Of a stretch of DNA of 64,000 bases, positions 58,796 to 64,000 are shown piece after piece; the stretch's first letter is position 1, and each line of letters begins with the position of its first letter. The notes below the pieces were generated by a model. The model was given only the letters and a program-made list of their open reading frames with translations, was not told where the DNA came from and did not search any database. The stretch lies in assembly GCF_008692785.1 (NCBI RefSeq), contig NZ_VXJV01000002.1, positions 62,001 to 126,000 of the forward strand, given 5' to 3'. The translations under genes and the position numbers were made by a program. Source of the stretch: Salmonella enterica subsp. diarizonae (GTDB taxonomy: Bacteria; Pseudomonadota; Gammaproteobacteria; Enterobacterales; Enterobacteriaceae).

Positions 58796-59505
58796 TGATT
58801 GCTTCACTTGATGAGCTTTACCATTCCGAACTCTTTTTCCTTCCTGCAATGGATAAAAACGCTCGGCTTGCTGGCTTAGAAATTATTGCGACGTTTGCTA
58901 CTGAAGACGGTGCTGTGCGGATGCCGACTGAGTTGGTAGTGCCACGCCTTTCGGTGGAGGAACAATACTGTCTGTTTGTTGAAAAACTTGCACTGTTAGA
59001 AACGTGCCAACACTTTTTTATTCAGCATAAACTTATTGCATGGCTTAATTTACCCCCCGCAATTAGTGGCTTATTATTATTAGATAGCGAACTTTTTTCC
59101 AGGGCGGCGCGTTTTCCGTTTCTTGAATTGGCTATAAATGAGAATTATCCTGGATTAAACCAGGGTAAAGAGAATGAAACGTTAGCCAATCTGGCAATGC
59201 ATTTCCCATTAATGCTGGCAAATTTTGGGGCAGGAGAAGCGTCAACTAAAGCTATTTTCGATGGGCTTTTCAAGCGAGTCATGTTGGATAAAAATTTTAT
59301 TCAGCAGCGTGCTGAAATGATCTCATTCGAACCGTTCATGCACGCTATAGTTGCACAGATCTCCTCTAGCTGCGAATCTCTGATGATTGCCGGCATTGAT
59401 AATGAGGCGATGTTTGCACGCGCTGCGCCATTGGGATTTAGCGCATTTCAGGGAGGACTATGGCCTCCGGTGCCGGTAAGCCAGCTAATTAAACTCGTTC
59501 AGTGA
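58795..59505 (+). CDS. ydiV: EAL-like anti-FlhDC factor YdiV (RflP)
   Basis: This 236-aa degenerate EAL-domain protein neither binds nor hydrolyses cyclic di-GMP in Salmonella. It binds FlhD and targets FlhDC to ClpXP, giving bistable flagellin expression. The EAL signature is replaced by GLEIIA near residue 28, and other metal ligands are lost. The start overlaps the stop of a 30-codon ORF. Its own ribosome site is poor, so coupling may matter. Confidence 0.92.
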   Translation: MIASLDELYHSELFFLPAMDKNARLAGLEIIATFATEDGAVRMPTELVVPRLSVEEQYCLFVEKLALLETCQHFFIQHKLIAWLNLPPAISGLLLLDSELFSRAARFPFLELAINENYPGLNQGKENETLANLAMHFPLMLANFGAGEASTKAIFDGLFKRVMLDKNFIQQRAEMISFEPFMHAIVAQISSSCESLMIAGIDNEAMFARAAPLGFSAFQGGLWPPVPVSQLIKLVQ

Positions 59506-59569
59506 TAACCTTTCTGTTTGCCGGTGTTTAACCGGTGATTAACCGTCTACACTGGAGACAGGAGGCCCT

Positions 59570-61012
59570 ATGACCCTGTCTTTTACTGCCCGTTGGCGCG
59601 ATGAACTGCCAGCAACGTATACCGCGCTTTTACCCACACCGTTAAAAAATGCGCGTCTGATTTGGTATAATGACAAACTGGCGCAGCAGTTAGCCATTCC
59701 CGCTTCGCTATTTGACGTTACAAACGGCGCTGGCGTTTGGGGCGGTGAAATCTTATTGCCCGGCATGTCGCCTGTCGCGCAGGTATATAGCGGGCATCAG
59801 TTCGGCGTCTGGGCCGGGCAACTCGGTGATGGACGCGGTATTTTGCTGGGCGAACAGCTCCTGGCGGATGGCTCGGCCCTCGACTGGCATCTGAAAGGCG
59901 CCGGATTAACACCCTATTCGCGAATGGGGGATGGACGTGCCGTCCTGCGTTCAACCATACGAGAAAGCCTTGCCAGCGAAGCCATGCATTATCTGGGTAT
60001 CCCCACTACACGCGCGTTATCTATCGTAACCAGCGATACGCCTGTTCAGCGAGAGACGCAGGAAGCGGGCGCGATGTTAATGCGACTGGCGCAAAGTCAT
60101 ATGCGTTTTGGTCATTTCGAACATTTCTACTACCGCCGTGAGCCGGAAAAAGTTCAGCAACTGGCCGATTTCGCTCTTCGTCATTACTGGCCGCAATGGC
60201 AGGATGCGCCGGAAAAGTATGATTTGTGGTTTGAAGAGGTGGCGGCGCGTACCGGAAGACTCATCGCCGAGTGGCAAACCGTCGGTTTTGCGCACGGCGT
60301 TATGAATACGGATAACATGTCGATTCTGGGGCTGACTATCGACTATGGTCCCTTTGGTTTTCTCGACGACTACGATCCTGGCTTCATTGGTAACCATTCC
60401 GATCATCAGGGACGTTACCGCTTCGATAATCAACCGGCGGTGGCGCTGTGGAATTTACAACGTCTGGCGCAGACGTTAACCCCTTTTATTGAGATCGACG
60501 CTTTAAACAGAGCGCTGGATCGCTACCAGGATGCGTTGTTAACGCACTACGGGCAGCGAATGCGACAGAAGCTGGGCTTCTTTACCGGGCAAAAAGACGA
60601 TAACGTTTTACTGAATGAATTGTTTAGCCTGATGGCGCGCGAAGGGAGTGATTATACCCGTACATTTCGGATGTTAAGCCATACGGAGCAACAGAGCGCC
60701 TCATCGCCGTTGCGGGATACGTTTATCGATCGCGCGGCGTTCGATGCCTGGTTCGACCGCTACCGGGCGCGATTGCGCACAGAGGCGGTGGATGATGCGC
60801 TGCGTCAACAGCAGATGCAAAGCGTGAATCCCGCGGTAGTATTGCGCAACTGGCTGGCGCAACGCGCGATAGATGCGGCTGAACAGGGAGACATGGCGGA
60901 ACTGCATCGGTTGCATGAAGTTTTACGACAGCCTTTTACCGATCGAGATGATGACTATGCCAGCCGACCGCCGGAGTGGGGAAAGCGGCTGGAAGTCAGT
61001 TGTTCAAGTTAG
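59570..61012 (+). CDS. selO: Protein AMPylase SelO (YdiU)
   Basis: This 480-aa pseudokinase transfers AMP to Ser, Thr and Tyr of redox proteins. Family blocks include [40 protein letters not shown] split around Arg, and [12 protein letters not shown] with the metal-binding Asn/Asp. It ends in CSS, with Cys where eukaryotic SelO has Sec. AGGAGG precedes the ATG. Confidence 0.94.
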   Translation: MTLSFTARWRDELPATYTALLPTPLKNARLIWYNDKLAQQLAIPASLFDVTNGAGVWGGEILLPGMSPVAQVYSGHQFGVWAGQLGDGRGILLGEQLLADGSALDWHLKGAGLTPYSRMGDGRAVLRSTIRESLASEAMHYLGIPTTRALSIVTSDTPVQRETQEAGAMLMRLAQSHMRFGHFEHFYYRREPEKVQQLADFALRHYWPQWQDAPEKYDLWFEEVAARTGRLIAEWQTVGFAHGVMNTDNMSILGLTIDYGPFGFLDDYDPGFIGNHSDHQGRYRFDNQPAVALWNLQRLAQTLTPFIEIDALNRALDRYQDALLTHYGQRMRQKLGFFTGQKDDNVLLNELFSLMAREGSDYTRTFRMLSHTEQQSASSPLRDTFIDRAAFDAWFDRYRARLRTEAVDDALRQQQMQSVNPAVVLRNWLAQRAIDAAEQGDMAELHRLHEVLRQPFTDRDDDYASRPPEWGKRLEVSCSS

Positions 61013-61047
61013 CCTGACGCCAGCAGAATCGTCTGCTGGCGGGAACG

Positions 61048-61239
61048 TTATTTGGTTAACAGTAGCTTGCCGGCCTGAGTTTTGCGCAGCAGATACTCCT
61101 GACCGTTGTGATCGATAATGACTTTGCCGTCCGGACCTAATAGCGCCTGACTGTTGACGCGCCGTTCAGCGGCAGGGAGAAGCGTTTCATTGGCTATTTC
61201 CTTAGGGTGGGGCAATTCGGTGTTATCCATACGCGGCAT
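61048..61239 (-). CDS. ydiE: HemP/HmuP-like small protein YdiE
   Basis: This 63-aa protein of the HemP family is associated with heme and iron uptake. The conserved core is [20 protein letters not shown] and the end [17 protein letters not shown] codons at 61239 and 61230 are both possible. The N-terminal third differs from the E. coli copy. A Fur box lies 25 bases upstream. Confidence 0.8.
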   Translation of the reverse strand: MPRMDNTELPHPKEIANETLLPAAERRVNSQALLGPDGKVIIDHNGQEYLLRKTQAGKLLLTK

Positions 61240-61263
61240 GATGTTTATCAATAATCAAACTCA

Positions 61264-61282
61264 CAATGATTATTATTATCAA
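61264..61282. promoter_or_regulatory. Fur box of ydiE
   Basis: CAATGATTATTATTATCAA (on the minus strand TTGATAATAATAATCATTG) is close to the 19-bp Fur consensus GATAATGATAATCATTATC. It predicts iron-repressed expression of the HemP-like gene. Confidence 0.75.
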
Positions 61283-61394
61283 TAATTAATGCGGTAACAG
61301 CAAGTGCTAATTCTGTGAGGGAAGCGTACGCGCGTAGAGAAAAGGGCAGGCAAAGTGTCGAAGAAATGCCCATCCCGGCAGGATGGGCGGGGTA

Positions 61395-62441
61395 TTAAAA
61401 GCGGCTGTCTACCGCAGCGGCGAGTTTTTCCAACAGAACTTCCGTATCTTCCCAGTTCAGGCAGGGATCGGTAATGGACTGACCATACACTAATGGTTGG
61501 CCGCTGATAATTTTTTGCGTGCCTTCCCGCAAAAAACTCTCTGCCATAATCCCGGCAATCCCCGTGGAACCATTACGAATCTGCTGGCAAATATCATCAC
61601 ATACGTCCAACTGGCGGCGATGCTGTTTTTGACAGTTGCCGTGGCTGAAGTCGACGACCAGATGTTCCGGCAGATCAAATTCATGCAACGTATCGCAGGC
61701 GGCGGCAATATCTTCAGCGTGGTAGTTCGGTTTTTTACCGCCGCGCATGATGATGTGCCCATACGGATTTCCACTCGTCTGGTAGATAGTCATCTGTCCG
61801 TCTTTATCCGGCGAGAGAAACATATGGCTGGCGCGGGAGGCGCGAATGGCGTCAACGGCAATGCGAGTGTTGCCATCCGTACCATTTTTAAAGCCGACCG
61901 GGCAAGAGAGCGCAGAGGCCATTTCCCGATGGATCTGGCTTTCGGTGGTACGCGCGCCAATCGCTCCCCAACTGATCAGATCGGCAATAAACTGGCCGGT
62001 GACCATATCAAGAAATTCTGTGGCGGTCGGTACTCCCAGTTCGTTCACCTGCAATAGCAAGCGACGCGCCAGTTCAAGCCCATGATTGACGCGGTAACTT
62101 CCATTCAAGTCGGGATCGGAAATCAGGCCTTTCCATCCCACTACGGTGCGCGGTTTTTCAAAATAGGTGCGCATTACGATCTCCAGACGTGCCTGATGCT
62201 TTTGGCGTTGCGCCTGGAGCTGCGTTGCGTATTCCATGGCAGCATTCAGATCGTGAATCGAACAGGGGCCAATAATGACCAGTAGCCGTGGATCTTCACC
62301 ATTTAAAATTTTTTCTATCCGGCGTCGGGAGTCGGTGACGTGACTGGCGACGGAGGTAGATACAGGATACCGCTGCGCGAGTTCGGTCGGTGTCACCAGG
62401 CTGTCGATACGCGCAGTACGGAGTTCGTCGGTTCTGTTCAT
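61395..62441 (-). CDS. aroH: DAHP synthase, tryptophan-sensitive
   Basis: This 348-aa enzyme condenses PEP and erythrose-4-P, the entry to aromatic synthesis. Blocks: IIGPCSIHD near residue 57, EFLDMVTGQFIADLISWGAIGAR split by Gly, GFKNGTDGN and VVDFSHGNCQK (metal Cys and His). Its isozyme type is inferred from the E. coli order (next to ppsR) and from the TrpR-like operator. A TrpR operator overlaps the end of ppsR upstream. Confidence 0.95.
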   Translation of the reverse strand: MNRTDELRTARIDSLVTPTELAQRYPVSTSVASHVTDSRRRIEKILNGEDPRLLVIIGPCSIHDLNAAMEYATQLQAQRQKHQARLEIVMRTYFEKPRTVVGWKGLISDPDLNGSYRVNHGLELARRLLLQVNELGVPTATEFLDMVTGQFIADLISWGAIGARTTESQIHREMASALSCPVGFKNGTDGNTRIAVDAIRASRASHMFLSPDKDGQMTIYQTSGNPYGHIIMRGGKKPNYHAEDIAAACDTLHEFDLPEHLVVDFSHGNCQKQHRRQLDVCDDICQQIRNGSTGIAGIMAESFLREGTQKIISGQPLVYGQSITDPCLNWEDTEVLLEKLAAAVDSRF

Positions 62442-62584
62442 TACAAGTCTCAGAAATTTGTTGCTTCAACGGCAGGACTACCGGGAAGTGATGGGCATCA
62501 CGATAAACCAATCCCTGCTGATTTCAAGTGCGAGGCGTGTCACACCCCGCAGGCAGAACGGCATGATAACAAAAAACAATCCAT

Positions 62585-62604
62585 TGAACTAGTTTATTAG
62601 TACA
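62585..62604 (-). promoter_or_regulatory. TrpR-type operator of aroH
   Basis: On the minus strand TGTACTAATAAACTAGTTCA matches the near-palindromic GTACTAGTTAACTAGTAC operator in both half-sites (GTACTA and AACTAGT). It overlaps the ppsR stop codon (62597-62599), so the aroH promoter begins inside ppsR. Confidence 0.75.
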
Positions 62605-63430
62605 TCCTGCGATTAAGCCCCATAATGTCGAGAATTTTGGTGGCTATCTCTTCAACGGAATAATTGGTACTGTTCAGGCAGGGGATCTGATTTTTGCGAT
62701 ACAGCGCTTCGACTTCCGCCACTTCCATGCGGCACTGACGCAACGAGGCGTAGCGACTGTTTTCACGGCGTTCTTCGCGAATAGCCGCCAGGCGTTCAGG
62801 GTTAATCGTCAGTCCGAACAGTTTATGTTGCAAAGGTTTTAACGATGTCGGCAGCGTCAGATTATCCATGTCATCGGCGATAAAAGGGTAGTTAGCCGCG
62901 CGAATACCAAATTGCATCGCCAGATAGAGGCTGGTGGGCGTTTTTCCACAGCGCGAAACGCCAAGTAAAATCACCTGGGCTTGATCGAGGTTGCGCAACG
63001 AAATGCCATCATCATGCGCCAGGGTATAATCGATAGCGGCAATACGGGCGTCATACTTGTTCAGATTACCCGGATTAAGCCCATGAGTACGATGAGCGAT
63101 CGGCGTCGGGTCCAGTTTCATCTCCTGCTGAAGCGGCGCCACCAGCGCCTGGACGATATCCTGGCAGAACCCTTCGCTCTGTAAGATGATGGCGCGAATT
63201 TCAGGTAAAACAATCGAGTAAAACACCAGCGGGCGAACACCGGTTTGTTGATAAATGGCGTCAATTTGGTCTTTGACGGCGCGGGCGCGACTTTCGTTTT
63301 CCACGAATGGCAGCGTGATGCTGCTGATCGTCACCGGAAACTGCGACATAACCGCGTGACCCAGAACCTCGGCGGTGATGGCGGTACCATCAGAAATATA
63401 GAAAACATGGCGATCAACAACATTATCCAT
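62597..63430 (-). CDS. ppsR: PEP synthase regulatory kinase/phosphorylase PpsR (YdiA)
   Basis: This 277-aa DUF299 protein phosphorylates PEP synthase with ADP and reactivates it by phosphorolysis. The P-loop-like motif is [11 protein letters not shown] near residue 153. The ATG at 63430 is eight bases after AGGA and matches the family; the frame extends three codons further. It is divergent from its target ppsA. Confidence 0.95.
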   Translation of the reverse strand: MDNVVDRHVFYISDGTAITAEVLGHAVMSQFPVTISSITLPFVENESRARAVKDQIDAIYQQTGVRPLVFYSIVLPEIRAIILQSEGFCQDIVQALVAPLQQEMKLDPTPIAHRTHGLNPGNLNKYDARIAAIDYTLAHDDGISLRNLDQAQVILLGVSRCGKTPTSLYLAMQFGIRAANYPFIADDMDNLTLPTSLKPLQHKLFGLTINPERLAAIREERRENSRYASLRQCRMEVAEVEALYRKNQIPCLNSTNYSVEEIATKILDIMGLNRRMY

Positions 63431-63767
63431 TCTGTTCATCCTGAAGAGTAAACATAATTATCTGAAAGCATAAATTAAAAGTAACGGGAAACGTATAATT
63501 TGTCGCTTATTTTATAAAATGACATATGCTTTTTATAATTAATGAAAAGTGTGTTTCATTTCCTGGAAACGCAGTTTATACCGAGGGTTATTAAGGGAAT
63601 GCCGCGCCATGCGTGGGTTTGCGCAAATACGTAAACAATCTGAAAAAATGAAAAAATAAATTTGCTTGAACGATTCACCGTTTTTTTCGCGGGTTTAAGT
63701 ATGCCAGGATAAATACGCAATTATGTGTTTCTTAAACTCGTTCATTTATCACAAAAGGATTGTTCGA
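63431..63767. promoter_or_regulatory. Divergent ppsR/ppsA control region
   Basis: This region of 337 AT-rich bases lies between ppsR and ppsA and contains no gene. It contains a Cra box (annotated separately) near ppsA. Confidence 0.5.
63664..63679. promoter_or_regulatory. Cra (FruR) box of ppsA
   Basis: GCTTGAACGATTCACC is the reverse complement of the known E. coli ppsA Cra operator GGTGAATCGTTCAAGC. Cra activates ppsA during gluconeogenic growth. Confidence 0.85.
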
Positions 63768-64000
63768 TGTCCAACAATGGCTCGTCACCGCTGGTGCTTT
63801 GGTATAACCAACTCGGCATGAATGATGTAGACAGAGTTGGGGGCAAAAATGCCTCCCTGGGTGAAATGATTACTAACCTTTCCGGCATGGGCGTATCCGT
63901 ACCGAATGGTTTTGCAACCACTGCTGATGCGTTTAACCAGTTTTTGGATCAAAGCGGCGTAAACCAGCGCATTTATGAACTGCTGGATAAGACGGATGTT
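63768..64000 (+). CDS. ppsA: Phosphoenolpyruvate synthase, N-terminal part (cut by window end)
   Basis: The first 77 codons are present: MSNNGSSPLVLWYNQLG, then VGGKNASLGEMITNLSG, the PEP-utiliser/ATP-grasp start. It makes PEP from pyruvate and ATP in gluconeogenesis. AAAGGA precedes the ATG. The full protein would be about 790 residues, so most lies beyond base 64000. Confidence 0.93.

Noticed and set aside
59712-59954. Frames on both strands inside selO
   Set aside because: They are shadows within a full-length selO.

Overview
The window is chromosomal DNA of an enteric bacterium, almost certainly Salmonella enterica. Gene order and protein sequences follow the E. coli K-12 gapA-to-ppsA segment nearly gene for gene. 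Salmonella-specific genes are also present: lpxR (lipid A 3'-O-deacylase) beside a DRGH-motif nuclease lipoprotein, and a YdiV-type EAL-like flagellar regulator. I saw no tRNA or rRNA genes, no intact IS element and no CRISPR array.

Layout. 0-15.5 kb: radical SAM/SPASM maturase, yeaE, yeaD, gapA, msrB, yeaC, ansA-pncA, sppA, ydjA-selD-topB, gdhA, ynjH, nudG. 15.5-23 kb: xthA, then the arginine succinyltransferase operon astCADBE with a sigma-54-type promoter. 23-26 kb: spy, cho, nadE, osmE. 26-32 kb: the chitobiose operon chbBCARFG, with a ChiX-complementary segment between chbB and chbC. 32-43.9 kb: katE, cedA, tcyP, ydjM (LexA box), hxpB, yniB, yniA, ydiZ, pfkB, ydiY, lpxR and the nuclease lipoprotein. 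44-51.3 kb: the translation cluster thrS-infC-rpmI-rplT-pheM-pheS-pheT-ihfA, with the thrS leader operator, the AUU start of infC and the phe attenuator. 55.5-64 kb: btuCED, nlpC, ydiV, selO, a hemP-like gene with a Fur box, aroH with a TrpR-type operator, ppsR, and the start of ppsA with a Cra box.

The anomalous part is about 4.1 kb between ihfA and btuC (about 51430-55511). It is bounded by a perfect 20-bp direct repeat formed from the ihfA terminator. It looks like the remains of a prophage inserted there. From left to right it holds a 46-aa Hok/Gef-type toxin gene (51660-51800, minus), a broken P2-type portal gene (in-frame TAG plus frameshift), a phage-like stretch with three ATTGTGC motifs at exact 10-bp spacing, and a two-gene AT-rich unit on the minus strand. 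That unit encodes a 452-aa protein of about nine degenerate repeats and a 74-aa partner. A 53-aa coiled-coil/membrane ORF follows near the right end. The two-gene unit has strong ribosome binding sites and intact frames although the phage gene beside it has decayed. I recognise no family for either protein, and this is the best candidate for an undescribed system in the window.

Other points of interest are a predicted promoter followed by an intrinsic terminator in the ydiY leader, a 30-codon ORF overlapping the start of ydiV (TAATG), and a bidirectional terminator that overlaps the topB stop codon. Starts were moved from the longest possible ORF wherever a ribosome binding site and the known family N-terminus agreed. 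All homology statements rest on recall of family sequences, not on a database search.
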